Source of the DNA: Dryas octopetala
Lineage: Eukaryota; Streptophyta; Magnoliopsida; Rosales; Rosaceae
Length of the DNA stretch: 64,000 nt
Assembly: GCA_963921425.1 (NCBI GenBank)
Contig: OY992833.1
Coordinates: forward strand, 7,909,228-7,973,227
Direction: 5' to 3'
The position numbers and the translations under genes are program-made. Position 1 is the first letter of the stretch, and each line of letters begins with the position of its first letter. A model generated the notes under the pieces. The model was not told the origin of the DNA. It made no database searches and worked only from the letters and a program-made list of their open reading frames with translations. Below, in pieces: positions 45,246 to 57,943 of the stretch.

Positions 45246-48220
45246 TGACAGGACCGCCCCCGGATTCCACCTTGGAACCCGGAGAGGTCCTGCGGGAATC
45301 CAAAATCAAGGAAAATCCTACAGAAAATTCGGCAGAACCTCCCCTGAAAATGGACTAACCTAGAATTTAAAAACCTGTTAAGAAGCACTTCTAAATCATC
45401 AACCACCTCTACCACAACCAAATAGGGTCTCAGACCCAACAATTTCACAGAGAAACCAACTTAATATTTAAAGTGGTTATTAGAGCCTCTATTCTATTAC
45501 AAGGAATTTCTGCAAAAATTAAATGGCGCCTACAGGGTCCGAGTAGGAAGATGGACGCAAATGCCTCGACGTTATCGGCTCGACCTCCACCAAAGCTACT
45601 ACCTGGGGGGACAATTTAAGACAAAACAAGATAAATCGTGAGACAAACTCAGTGAGTGGACAGGTTTATGGAAACGAAAATAAAGAAAATCTTCTTGTTC
45701 AGAAAATCCTTCAAGAACACGTTTAGCTCAAAAACCTCACGTCACTCTTTGAAATCCCCCAGTTTTAAAACCATTTTCAAGCTTAAGAGTATTATAAAAC
45801 TAATGGAACTCCAGGAAAAGATAACCCAAAACACATTTTCCCAATAGCAAATCATTTAATTTAACGAAATCATAAAAATAATAAAATCGAAATCATTATA
45901 AAACTCGAAAAGTAGTTCTTACTTAAAATCCATATTTAAACTCTTGAAAATACCAATTTCATTTTCCACCATGCTATATACCCTGAATAACCTGGTCATA
46001 CACCTGTGCGGAATTCCTGCATCGCACAGGCAGGCAATATCCTGGTCATACACATGTGTGGAGTAAATCCAACACGTGCAGGCAATATCCTGGCCATACA
46101 CACGCGTGGAGTAAATCCAACACGTGCAGGCAATATCCTGGCCATACACACGTGTGAATAAAATCAGCACGTGTAGGCAATCCTGGTCATACGTGCACGC
46201 AGAGTAGCCCCCAAAGGGCGAAGCATCCCGACACACGGCCCAAAGCCTATATGTGTGCCGTGATGGGTCCAAAAGACCTATGTATTTGATAACTTGGAGG
46301 GTACTGCAAGGGTGGTTTGAAAACCATTTTTCCACAACCCAAATAATAGATCCTTTTTCCATCGAAAATAATTATCATGAACTTTCTCAACAGAAACTTT
46401 AAATCCATAAGCCAACATACGAAATTCGAATCAAATTCAATATACAGATATCAAAATAACACTTTTCGACAAAACTGAAATATTCGATAAACATTGTAAA
46501 TAAAATGAGAAACCAAATTTCCTTTCCCAAAGCCCAACAACTCATTAAAACTAACATGTAAATATATGGTTTAAAAAAACTATTTATGAACACATTTGAA
46601 ATTCGAAAACCATCGCCATTGATCAAATCCCAAATCAATTCAAGATATTATGCATAATAGGATTAATGAAATCTTTAATGAATTTATTTGAAAACCAAAG
46701 TTCGCACACATTTGTTATTACTAAAACAAATTCAATTAACCAAAATAAAATGCAAATTTCATAAATCATTTAAAGAAACGAGAGTCCACTCACAGAGATA
46801 GCCCTAGCTTCGATCCTCCGCCGAATCGTTTCGGGCCGTGGTCGTCTCTCCTATAAAATAGACAATCAACGAAATATAATTAGTTCCGACTCAAGGCACT
46901 TAAATGTAAATGTGTGCTTAACTTAACGTCACACCCGCCTCCCATTCTAGTTCGACGATTCCCAACCTCCACTCATAGACCCCAAACCCCTACACAAATA
47001 CTCCGGAAGCTCCCCGGCTCAGCCTAACCAAAAACGTCCTAACCAAGATCAATAACTCACTCCTCAATTGTCCAAAATTTATCCTTTATTCACGAATGGG
47101 AGCGGGGGTTCGGACTCACTGCAGGAGCCATCCAAAGTGGCTGCCCCAACTCCAAATTCAACCAATTTTATTTAATTTCAACCAAACCCATTAATTTTCT
47201 CAGTCCTAAACAACTATTGAGTTTCCTAGGGAAAAAATTTGTCCTAGACGACAACACAACAGCCCCCGAATCCGAAAACCCAAGATAATCTCGAAATGGC
47301 TATAATTCCCAAAATTTCAAATTCCCAATTACTCACAATTAATCAACCTAAGCTTAAGAGAATGAAAACCCAAAGAAAGAGGAACGAAACCCACCTAGGA
47401 TGGAGGTGATTGGCGCCGGAAAGCTGGTCGGAGAAGGGGAGAGAAGCCGGCGGTCAAGACTGCCTTTTCTGAGCTGGATTCGCGCGCAGAGGTGGCTGGG
47501 CTGGCTGGAGGAGCTGCTCAGCTCGAGAGAGGGGGTCGCCGGAGGGTCGGGGTCGGCGGGAAGTGGTCGACGGCGAGGTGGAGCTGGCTGTGGCAGTTGT
47601 GTGTGCAGGGCTAGTCGCGGGGGAAAGAAGATAGAGGGAGAGAGTGGGTGAGCTTGGGGAAAAAGGGGGGGTCGGTGCCGAGGTGTTCGCCGGAGGTCGA
47701 GGCCGGCAGAGTGGCCAGCGATGGTGAGTGAGGGTGGCTGGGGCTGATGCGCGCAGGGGGGGTGCGGGAGTAGAGTGAAGACAGGGAGAGAGAGTGCGGG
47801 GGTGAGAGAAATAAAAGGGGAGAGAGAGAAGCTTGTAGAGAATTCTAGAGAGAGAGAGAGAAATCAGAAAGATTTTCTGATTTTGGGTATTTAAAAACCC
47901 ACTTTTATAAATTTACAAAATTGCCCCTCACTTCACATGTCCGTATCTTCCAAACCGTAACTCGAAACGACGCGTGCTACATGTCTACGAACTCATGGAC
48001 TCGAAACCTTTCCAATGGACCCAAAGTCAAAATCGAAAGCCCATTTATTTTAAAAGTCAACTTTGGGTCAATCCCAAATTAAAACAAAATAAAAAATTTA
48101 AATCAAAACCCCTTTTTATTTTCCAAATACAATTCAACATCATTTTTAGAAAAAATCTCTTAAAAATATAGTTAAATAAAAATTTAAATTTCTAGTGAAA
48201 ATTTGGGTTGGGTCATTACA
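45246..48220 (-). mobile_element. F2 solo LTR (minus)
   Basis: On the plus strand it runs TGACAGGACCGCCCCCGG to GGGTCATTACA, an F2 LTR in reverse, about 3 kb, with the same leader, 48-base minisatellite and conserved blocks. The flanks are TACAT (45241-45245) and TGCAC (48221-48225), a 5-base duplication that would need two transitions, so the duplication is probable but not perfect. Inserted in the gag region of the ATH element. The open frame 47400-47651 is a chance frame. Confidence 0.88.
45991..46202 (-). repeat. 48-base minisatellite (minus)
   Basis: Minus-strand copies of GTGTATGGCCAGGATATTG and CCTGCACGTG, four to five units; same type as 1424-1632. Confidence 0.85.
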
Positions 48221-48225
48221 TGCAC

Positions 48226-48960
48226 CATAGTCTTGATTTCCAAAATCTGTCCCTCCATGGTGTTTGGCGCATCAGCCACCTCATATAATCCTCTCTTTGA
48301 TCCTCTTCTTCAACGATTAGAATCCCATTGTTGAGAACTCAAAGAAAGTGACTCAAATAATTCTGTAGCCTCATCTTCAGTTTTCGACATAAATGCACCA
48401 CCACATGCTAAATCCACCTTAGCTTGATCTCTATCCAAGAGTCCTTGATAAAAATAGCAAATCACATACCAAGGGGATAAGTTGTTGTGTGGGCAGCTAG
48501 TAAGCAATTCATTAAATCTGTTCTAAGTCCCATGGAATGGCTCATCAGCTTTTTGCACAAATCCAAGGATCTCTTTCCTAATCGAATTGGTCTTGGAAAT
48601 AGAATAGAACTTGTTCAGGAACTTGTTCGAAAGATCATCCCAAGTCGAAATGGAACCACTGGGCAGCGAATACAACCACCTCTTTGCCTTGTCTTTAAGC
48701 ACGAAAGGGAACATCCTCAAACGATACTGATCAGCATTCAATCCCCTCAATTGTGCGGCCTCACATACCCCAGAAAACTCCTTTAGGAAGTGGATCGGAT
48801 CCTCCCCATTCAAACCATGGTAACTTGGCAATAAGTGGATCTGACCACTCTTGATCTCGAAATCAGTAGCTATTGTTGCATAACGGATGCAAGACGGCTG
48901 AGTGGGCAGCGAGGGTGCTGAAAAGTGACTCAGGGGCTGCGGCACATTCTCATTTGCTTA
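48226..48960 (-). pseudogene. gag: Athila-like gag N-terminal part (fossil)
   Basis: The stretch 48945-48523 contains FEIKSGQIHLLPSYHGLNGE, then DPIHFLKEF, LRMFPFVLKDKAKRWLYSLP, WDDLSNKFLNKFY and KEILGFVQ. These are the capsid blocks of Athila/Tat gag. Broken. Confidence 0.85.
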
Positions 48961-49234
48961 AGCCATTTTGACGCTTCCTATATCCTTAGTCTGATGCACT
49001 AGGTTGAGGGCTGACGTGAAAAGTACCTAACGCTTCGTTTTTGAGCCTCTCTAACCTTGCAACAACTTCAGGGTTCATAAAACACACCTAATCAAGAGCA
49101 AACACACAATCAGTAGAAAGAATGCTTATAAAGGCATGACATTTATTAAAAACTAAAAACTGACCAAAAATAAAAACGAACTAATATAACCTAATTCTAA
49201 TGACTAATTAAACCAATTCATTGATATTAGACAT

Positions 49235-49255
49235 CATTCCCGGGCAACGGCGCCA
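49235..49255 (-). other. primer-binding site, ATH element
   Basis: On the minus strand TGGCGCCGTTGCCCGGGAAT, the Athila-type site (usually described as matching tRNA-Asp), six bases after the LTR end. Confidence 0.88.
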
Positions 49256-49261
49256 AAAACT

Positions 49262-51297
49262 TGTTGAATGTTTTCTTAGAACAAAATAAACATATATTTC
49301 ATTCCAAGTATACTCGCAAGTGCACGAATCGCATTAGTAGCAAAGCGTACAAACACGAGGTCGATCCCACAGGGAATGGTTAATAAACAACCAATCAGTT
49401 CAAATAATCAAAAAAATAACTAAATGAGGGGTTTTAGAAAGATGGAAACACATGCACACATCACCACACGCACACACCCATTATTCTATCTTGCAATGTT
49501 AAGTTTTCAGTTTCAAATCAAATATGCATACTCTAACTATCTAAGGCTAATGACAATTAATTCGAACACAATGTATTAAAGTTTGACTGCTAAAAAGATT
49601 TGATTAGTTACTTTCTCGCAATTGTTCTCCTAAGACATAAATTAAGAGTTTCTTAGGCCTCCCCTAATAAGTTAACTTACATGTTCCCTAGTGCTAAGCT
49701 AAGACAGCTGTTACCCATGCAAGAGTCATTAAGATCTATGAGAACGTCAAACATGCATAACATATAAGCTTTGATTATTTCCTTATAGAGGTCGCCCAAA
49801 ACTATTACCAAGAATAATCCCTTATTCCTTTGTTACTTGTGATTTAGTGTCTTTGATTAGTACACAGCTAAACCTAACAAATAAACTAGATGCAATTATC
49901 CTAAGGTGGCCAATCAAAGGACGCAAACAACTAGTGACGGATTTAATCAGATAATGAGAATTAATACATGCAAACATCAAATTAATTAATCAAGAGACGG
50001 GGATAAACGATTTGTTAAAGCATAGCATAACTGAAAATCAACCTACAACTAACATGCAAGATAGAATAAATAAATTACATAATTAAAATAATAAAGGAAA
50101 TCTGAAATAAATAAACAAAATCCCAATCCATAATTATAACAAAATCAGAAACACAAAACTGAAATAAAAGAAGAATTCTAGACGAAATAATTAAAGAACA
50201 TCAAGAGGGGGCTGCGGCAAGGCAAGGAGGAGAAGGGAACCTCACACAAGCAGGTGGCTCACGGCTAGGGTGAGCTAGGGCTTGCGGCAAAGGCTCCTTC
50301 TTCCTTGTTGCCACGCCTCTCTCTTTCTCTCTCTAGAACTCAGCACCTCTCTCTCTCTTTGGAATTTTAAAACTCTGAAAAAAAAAAATTAAAACTGAAG
50401 GGGCAAAAGGTTGAGAGAACATGATATATTTTTAGAGGTGTGAGGGAGAAATCCTTATGAGGCAAGGCTAGGGTAGAATGCTGCAGCAGCTAGGGTTTAG
50501 GGGATATGGGCTTGCGGCAAGGCTTTGGTTCTTGGGCTTAAGTGACTCACGCAGGGCCTCCTAGGGTTTCCTTCATGCGCATGGGCTGCTGGGTCTTGGC
50601 GCATTGGGCTGCTGGGTTTGCATGGCATGCGCATGCATGCATGGGCTGCCACCTCTGAATTCGGCATCACATAGGCCCATGGCCCATTTGACTTGTGGAC
50701 TTGTCATAATTGACCCTTGACCATTGACTTTGACTTTCCATTTCGCCCCTCATTTCTATTTGAATTTGAATTCATTTATTCCCTCCATTTATTTCCATGG
50801 ATGTCCACCACCTTCTACAAGCTTCTGGAACCTTGACTTGATAGAGTTGACTTTGACCAACCTTTCTTGTAAATGAAGGATTCCTTATCCATTCCGACTT
50901 CTCGTAATGACCATATTGCTCCTGGGGTCTGCTAGTGTCATTCAGACTCCTTTCCCTAGTAAGGTTAGGTTTCCTAGTTCAACCAGGAATTCCTGTTCCA
51001 ATCAGAATTTCTCATTTCTGGCTCGACAATGATGGTTCTGGACTTGATGTTTCCTCGTGTGACTAGAAATCCTCATTTGACTAGGATTTCTGCTCTTTTC
51101 TTGGTTTGACCAGGAATTGACTCATTTTCCTAGTTTGACCAGGAAATGTCCCAAAATGGCTCCATTTGCTCCTTTTTTTTATTTCTGCTTCATTTGACCT
51201 GAAAACACAAAACAAGACAAGAAACACAACATATCGAGTTCTAACACTCTGGTTAAGGAATTAGTATCATAAAGTGATGCAAAATGCACACTTATCA
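49262..51297 (-). mobile_element. ATH 5' LTR (minus), 2.04 kb
   Basis: Minus strand starts TGATAAGTGTGCATTTTGC and ends ATTCAACA. It contains a TATA-like stretch (50424-50436), TTGACY boxes (50709-50736) and CCTAGT/ACTAGG palindromes (50960-51150). The outer flank is satellite DNA. Confidence 0.92.
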
Positions 51298-52724
51298 GGA
51301 ATGCAAGAAAAAGTCATTTTGGTGCATACTTCGTCCAAATTGCACCAAAATGTTTCCAGTTGGGAAGAAAGACTTGGAGAAGCACTTTCTCATATTAGGA
51401 TTAGCGTTCTAAACCTAATGAACAATATTTGGGGTTAAAACGTAAGAAAAAATCTAAATTCCACAAAAACGTTCATGGTTGGCAAAAAAGTCGTGAGGAA
51501 GCCCTTTCTCATGTTAGAATTAGCGTTCTAGACCAAATGAACCACATTTGCTATTACGAACGCAAGAAAAAGTCATTTCGGTGCATACTTGGTCCGAATT
51601 ACACTAAAACGTTCCTGGTTGGCAAGAAAGACATGCAGAAGCACTTTCTCTTGTTAGGATTAGCATTCTAGACCTATTGAACTACATTTGGTGTTAAGAA
51701 CGCCCGAAAACGTCATTTAGGTGCCAACTTGGTCCAATTTCGTCCAAATTACACCAAAATGTGTCTGCTTGGCAAGAAAGACATGCAAAAGCACTTTCTC
51801 ATATTAGGATTAGCGTTTTAAACTACCTTATTTAGTGTTAAGAACCTTAGAAAACGTCATTTTGGTGCATACTTAGTCCAAATTGCCCCAAAACATTCCC
51901 TGTTGGCAAAAGAGACATGGAGAAACACTTTTCCATATTAGGATTAGTGTTCTTAAACTATTGAACCACATTTGGTGTTATGAACGCACGAAAACGTCAT
52001 TTCAATGTATACTTGGTCCAATTTCATCCAAATTACACCAAAACGTACTTGGTTGGCAAGAAAGACATGCAGAAGCACTTTCTCCTATTAGGATTAGCGT
52101 TTTAGACCTATTGAATCATATTTGTTGTTAAGAACGCAAGAAAAAGTCATTTCGATACATGTTTGGTCCAAATTGCACCAAAACGTTCTTGGTTAGCAAG
52201 AAAAACATGGACAAGCACTTTCCCACATTAGGATTTGCGTTCTTGAATTATTGAACCACATTTGGATTTAAGAACGCAAGAAAAAGTCATTTCGATGCAT
52301 ACTTGGACCAAATTACACCAAAACGTTTCTGGTTGGCAAGAAAGACATGGGGAACCACATTCTCATATTAGGATTAGCGTTCTGGACCTAATGAATCACA
52401 TTTGGTTTTAAGAACGTAAGAAAAAGTCATTTCGGTGCATACTTGGACCAAATTGCACCAAAACGTTTCCAATTGGCAAGAAAGACATGAAGTAGCACTT
52501 TCCCATATTAGGATTAGCGTTCTAAACCTATTGAACCACATTTGGTGTTAAGAATGCACAAAAACATCATTTCGATGCATACATGGTCCAATTTCATCCA
52601 AATTACACCAAAATATACCCAGTTGGCAAGAAAGACATGCAGAAGCACTTTCTCATATTAGGATTAGCATTCTAAACCAAATGAACTACATGTGGTGTTA
52701 TGAATGCAAGAAAACGTTATTTCG
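51298..52724 (+). repeat. satellite array, 140- and 149-base units
   Basis: About ten diverged units containing AAAAAGTCATTTCGGTGCAT, then ACTTGGTCCAAATTGCACC, GGTTGGCAAGAAAGACATG and CATATTAGGATTAGCGTTCT. Spacings of the GTCATT mark are mostly about 140, with some near 149 where an extra TTTCRTCCAA stretch is present. One early unit is shortened. Short open frames inside it are not genes. I do not recognise it as a named satellite. Confidence 0.9.
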
Positions 52725-52742
52725 GTGTAAGGGATTGCAGGC
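52725..52742 (+). repeat. 18-base direct repeat, left copy
   Basis: GTGTAAGGGATTGCAGGC, repeated exactly at 52811-52828. Confidence 0.9.
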
Positions 52743-52772
52743 CCTAAACCCTATACCCTAAACCCTAAAACC
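52742..52772 (+). repeat. interstitial telomere-like patch
   Basis: CCCTAAACCCTATACCCTAA followed by ACCCTAAAACC: four near-copies of the plant telomere repeat CCCTAAA, in only 31 bases, between the satellite and the caulimovirid. Confidence 0.85.
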
Positions 52773-52810
52773 TCTTGCTCGAACTGGACTTAAAACTTAT
52801 GTTCTCATCT

Positions 52811-52828
52811 GTGTAAGGGATTGCAGGC
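52811..52828 (+). repeat. 18-base direct repeat, right copy
   Basis: Exact copy of 52725-52742; caulimovirid coding sequence begins directly after it. Confidence 0.9.
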
Positions 52829-52833
52829 ATAAT

Positions 52834-54576
52834 GTGTTCTTAGATTCTTTATTGGGAGTGGTTGAATCATCACTAAGTGATGGCCCAGTATTTTTTAATT
52901 GCTTTCCCAACTTTTCAATTTCTCTTGCAGATGAAGGGGCCTTAAAGGCTTTAACATTAAACATTCAAACCCAAGGGTTTAACATGATTGCAGGTTCTCA
53001 GAATATGGCTGTAGTATACCGTATATACTACAAGGCAATGAATACATTGTGTTCTGATGCCCACAACCTAGAAGCCAAAGGTAAAACCACCTTGTTCCAA
53101 GCCAATCTAGGTAAGGCTAATGTAGTTGTCCCAAAGACAATCATGTGGGATGAAATATCTCTTCCAGAGAAATGGACACTACAGAACCAAGTGCCAGCTA
53201 GACCTTTAGAAAACCAAGAAGTAGAACAAATAGTTGAACATCAAGATGGTGATGTAGAGATTAGGTTTTCCTCTACACGAACAGCCAGAATAGGAAGAAC
53301 AAGTGTCAGCTCACTTAATGAAACCTCTAGCGCTAGAAATTCTAGTGCTAGGAGGTCTTTCCAGGCACCTAGAGAAACAGAAAATGAACATGATAATTTT
53401 ATCATGGGGGGCGTTACCCAAACCTTAAATCAATTCAACCATCCTTGGTACAGGGTAGAAACTCCTAATATTGAAGCCCAGCCTAGGCCACAGAGAAGGC
53501 CTGAATCACCTACCTTTTCTGACTTAGAAGGTGATCTCTTTATAAATGTCTTACAGGTAGAAAACCCTTTTAAAATTAACCATGAACTCTTAAAAAAGGA
53601 ATTCATGAGTCAAAAGAATAAGGCAAAGAGAGAATGGTTTGAACAAGCCTTTTGTTCAGACTTGAAAAATGTGTTCCATAGAGCCTATAATGCACATATA
53701 AGTAGAAATAGAAGGTATATGGCTTTCTTCGTCTGGTTTGAAGGGTTTGCTAGGAGACAAAAGTTAGAAGAATATGAAAATGTAATTAATACACTGGAGA
53801 ATCCTTTTAAGAACTATATGACAAAAAAAGGAAAGATGGTAAGATCAATACATCCTCCAGCAGAAGCCTTGGAAATAAATGGAGGAACAGCTTCTCCATT
53901 TAAGGCTGATCATCTATCAAAAATAGATAAAGTCACAACAGAGCACTTGGGAAGTCTTTTATCACAAGGAAACTACACTAACCTCTATCTTCAATCTTTA
54001 GGAGCACAAACCTCTAGGATCGAAGATTCTATAAAAGGGTTAGTAACAAAAGAAGTAGCTTTCAAGGCAGAAAGTTCAAAACCCATTCTTAAAGATCAGG
54101 GAGTAATGTTTAAGCCACCACCAAAGATAGAAAATTATAAGATGAAAGGACGGGTCACCCAACATAAAGAGATGATGGATGAAATTGTAAATAGGTTGAC
54201 CAAGTTAGACATAAGAAAGGGTCCAATTGTTAATGTTTTGTCCAAAGAAGAAGAATCAGAGATAGAAGATCTACAGCAAGTCTTCTTAGACCAACCAGAA
54301 AACTCGCAGTTAAATAGAATTTCTTTTAATAAAAGAAATCCAATACATATGGCACCGACAAGAAACTATTATCACAGGCCCACACCTGTAGATATAGGTT
54401 TTGAAGAAAACTTCCATTTTGATACAGCTAGATTTGATGCAGGATCCATTGTTGAATGGAATATAGATGGGAGAATTGAATACCAAATTGTAGATGTCAT
54501 TAGGCAAATGCTAATGTATGCTACAGCAAGAAGAGCGGCAGGAAATACAGAAAGCCAAATGGCTACTCAGCTATAG
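52834..54576 (+). pseudogene. caulimovirid movement protein end and coat region (fossil)
   Basis: The first about 110 residues match the C-terminal half of the 30K-superfamily movement protein (FLDSLLGVV; PVFFNCFPNFSISL; LTLNIQTQGFNM; MAVVYRIYYKAM), which carries virus through plasmodesmata. The remainder is a charged spacer leading to coat-protein-like sequence. Fusion of movement and coat parts in one polyprotein is usual in several caulimovirid genera. The frame has no natural start in the window. Confidence 0.85.
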
Positions 54577-55361
54577 TTACCGGATTCTCAGGAATACTGA
54601 GGGGATGGTGGGACTTTTTAAGAGAAGATACCAAAAATGAAATCCTAAATGCTTCTAAAACAATCATAAAACAGGAAAATGAGGTAGAAATTGAGAGTGA
54701 TGAGGGTGATGGGGTAAATACCCTGGTTTATACTATCACTCTGCATTTTATAGGAACGGTGGACGTACAGCAAGATAGGTCAAGAGAAGTCCTAATGAAT
54801 CTTAGGTGCTCCACTTTATCCCAATTTAGGAGGTATAAAGATGTTTTTTTAGCCAAGGTCTTCACCAGAGAAGATTGCCATCAAGAATTTTGGAAAGAAG
54901 TTCATTTCTGGACTTCCTCCATTATTCGGGGAAAAGGTCAGAACAAGGCTAAAAAACAAAGGGGGAGGGAGAATCCTCTATGACAGAATTACTTTCGGAG
55001 AGCTAATCTCTAAAATTTGTGCTGAAGGATTAGCTTTGTGTACTGATATGAAGCTCAAAAGGCAATTAGACAAAGAAAGGACTTTTAGAGGAAAAGAAAT
55101 GGGAGACTTTTGTGAACAATTCGGATTTTCTAGCATTCCTAGGGATCCGAAAGGAAGGTCAAAATCTCATAAATCTTATAAAAGGGGTCAATCAAAGTAT
55201 AAGTCTAGGAAGAATTGGAAAAGTCAAGATCAAGTCACATATCCTAAAGGGATCATAAAAGATCAACAAAATATGAAAAGAAAAAACCAAAAAAGGAATT
55301 TGAAAAGAAAAGACCAACTTGTTTTAAATGTGGAAAGGTAGGCCATTACAAAAGTGAATGC
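54577..55361 (+). pseudogene. caulimovirid coat protein with CCHC knuckle (fossil)
   Basis: Coat-protein-like stretches (FTREDCHQEFWKEVHFW; MKLKRQLDKERTF; MGDFCEQFGF) lead through a lysine/arginine-rich region to the knuckle CFKCGKVGHYKSEC at 55320-55361, the standard end of the caulimovirid coat protein. Broken. Confidence 0.85.
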
Positions 55362-56057
55362 AGGATGAAAGACAAGATCAATGCTCTCCAAATAGATGAA
55401 GAACTGAAAGAAAAACTTCTCAGGATCCTTACGGAATCAGAAGACTCTTCCAGCGAAGAAGTTTTTGGTTTAGAAGACAGTGAGGAAGAAGACTTTTCAA
55501 GTTCTAGCGAAGGCCTAGAAGGTAATTGCTTATGCAGTGAGCTAAAAGGTATGGAATTAAATGTTCTTACTAGTCAGGATAAATTGATTTTAGATTTAAT
55601 TGACAAAATAGAGGATCCAGCCCAAAAAATAGCATATTTAGAACAATATCTAGGACTTGCCAATAGAATCCAAGAGAAAAGGAGAGAAGAATCATCTTCC
55701 TCTCTTGAACCATATAGCTTCCAGAATATCCTAAACAGGATACAAGCCTCAAAAGGAAAAAGGTCTACCCAAGAAACAACAATACCAGATCTCAAGAAGG
55801 AAATGCAGCAAGTCAAAGAGGAGTTAAAAGACTTAAAAAATAGGGGCGATGTTCTAGAGTTATCTAAACTCTCAGAACACTTTGAAGAACAAGAATTCGA
55901 GGAAGAATTCTCAGAAGAAATAGAAAAAAATTAAAGGAAAAGGAGTAGAGGAATCCTTTACAGAGAGAAGAAATTAATGACTTAGGATTCATCAATAAGA
56001 TTGATAGGGTTCTTACCCAAAGATGGTTTGTAGAAGTTACCATCATCGTGGATCAAG
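55362..56057 (+). pseudogene. caulimovirid acidic coiled-coil region (fossil)
   Basis: Follows the knuckle with INALQIDEELKEKLLRIL, a serine/glutamate-rich stretch (ESEDSSSEE) and a long lysine/glutamate-rich segment with coiled-coil character. This region sits between coat and protease in related endogenous caulimovirids. The F1 LTR begins right after it. Confidence 0.75.
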
Positions 56058-57748
56058 ATTACTGTAACGACCCGACCCAAAATTCAGAAGAAATTTTAAT
56101 TTTTATTCGTTTTGGCCATGTAGAGGCATATTGGGAAATGGATTTGAGAGACTCGTATCTTTTCAAGTTTTTATTCTAAATAATTTGGGAATTTAATTGA
56201 GAAATAAAAAGGGTTTTGGGTTAATTTTTAATTTTCTTTTAAATTGGGCTTGACCCAAAGTTGACTATTAAAACTAGGTGGCTTTTGATTTTGATTTTGG
56301 ACTCGTTAAGTAGGTCTCGAACCCACGAGTTCGTAGACACGCGGCACGCGTCAATCGGAGCTACGGTTTGAAAGATACGGGCTTTTAAAGTGAGGGGTAA
56401 ATTTGTAATTTTGCTTGGGCTAGGTTTTAAAAACCTAAAAACTGAAATTTTTTTCAGTTTTCTCTCTCCCCTCTCACGAACTACACTTTCTCTCTCTCGA
56501 AGCTTCCTCCCCGCGCACACTCCCTCCCCTCTTCCTCCCCCTGATGGCGGCGCAGCCCAGAAACGCCCGAGACCCGAGACCCAGTTCAAGGCCGATCCGT
56601 GGAGCTCCGGCGTTGACGTGACTTTTCCGGCGAGTTCGAGGCCGGCGACCACCCTCATCTTCTTCTACTCGTTGAGCCGAGCACGGTGGTGTGCTCCGAT
56701 CGTCCACCCGACGCTCCCCGACGGCGGATCGAGGCTGAGATGGCCGGCGACATCTCCGGCCAGTTTCGAGCATTTCCGGCGAGAATTGGCCGTGGACCCA
56801 GGTATAAAGGTTGATCCTCTCGACGTCTCCTTCGTGCCTGTATAATTTGTTTTCGTTGATTTTGAGTTTTGAAATTCGCGCAGGTTGACCACCACGGACC
56901 ACCGTGGGTCCCGCCGCGTTTGGCCACACTGATGGCTGGAATTGTTGATTTTTGGCCTTTGGCCAGTCACCCGAAGCTTGTGGTGAGTTTTCTGTGAATT
57001 TGTGTGTTGTTTGGGGTGGGGCAGCCACCGTGTGTGGTGGCGGCCGCCTGTTTCGGTCGTTCAGTGGCCCAATTGTGTTTCTGAATTGTATTTGTGGATT
57101 GTCTGGTCTTAACAGGTACACGGGCTCGGGAAATCTCATTCCCGATGCCGTTATGCTGCCGGATTGGAGATCCGAGCAAAGGAGCCAAGAAGGGCATTTT
57201 TGTCATTTTACGTGGTTAAACAGTGAGTGAAACTTATCTGCTTATCTTGTTGAGTACCGTGGTTTAATTGTCTGTTTTATGGATTTGCTGCTTTACGTTA
57301 GAGAAGACTAGGTGTAGGATTTGAGTTAGGAGAATGAATTGATGAGGATTTGAGGTTAGGGAATTATTTAGGAATTATAGGGTTGCCCGAGAATAATTGC
57401 TGGATTAGAGAAGAAACACTTATTGTCGAGGATTAATGAAAATAATTAGGTAATTATCTTACAGAACAATCAAGTTACTTTTGAGGAAGCATTTGGTATG
57501 ATTTGAGTAACAAACAAGTGAAAGGTCATGAGCAAGAATCAATTTTGGAAGGGATTCCTTGATTCGACATAGCTCGGAGTAAACTGAGAGTAAATGTTTA
57601 AAGAATAATTTGTCTGACAACAAGTGTCGATGATGATGCATATGTGAGATGAATATGAGGATAAATACATGGGGCATTTAAACATTGTGAAAACAAGCAT
57701 GGTTATGAGATGGTTCTGAGAATGTTGTGAGTTAGGTTGTGTGAGAAA

Positions 57749-57943
57749 TCCTGCCTGCTCGTGCATAGATTCGTTCTGCACGAGAAGTGGCGAGCATCCT
57801 GCCTGCTCGTGCATTGATTCGCTCTGCACGAGAAGTGGCGAGCATTCCTGCCTGCTCGTGTATAGATTCGCTCTGCACGAGAAGTGGCGAGCATACTTGC
57901 CTGCCCGTGCATTGATCCGCTCTGCACGGGAAGTGGCGAGCGA
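57749..57943 (+). repeat. 49-base hairpin minisatellite, 4 units
   Basis: Same unit as in F1 copy c. Three units have CTCGTG / CACGAG arms; the last has CCCGTGCA (57904-57911) and TGCACGGG (57923-57930), the same paired change as in copy c. Confidence 0.95.

Larger units (their letters stand above)
40306..51297 (-). mobile_element. Athila-like gag-pro retrotransposon (minus), split by an F2 LTR
   Basis: Read on the minus strand: 5' LTR 51297-49262, primer site 49255-49235, gag about 48960-48226, F2 solo LTR insertion, rest of gag and protease about 45200-43827, long non-coding part, polypurine tract 42034-42022, 3' LTR 42021-40306 (incomplete at its far end). No reverse transcriptase or integrase is seen. 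The two LTRs differ by about 3% in a sampled 145-base stretch, implying around a million years. Protein-coding parts are broken in several places. Confidence 0.85.

Noticed and set aside
51429-52131. Open frames within the satellite
   Set aside because: Fragments of the repeat unit, with repeated peptide pieces and no domain.
52742-52772. A true chromosome end
   Set aside because: Only about four imperfect telomere units, with unique and viral sequence continuing on the right.
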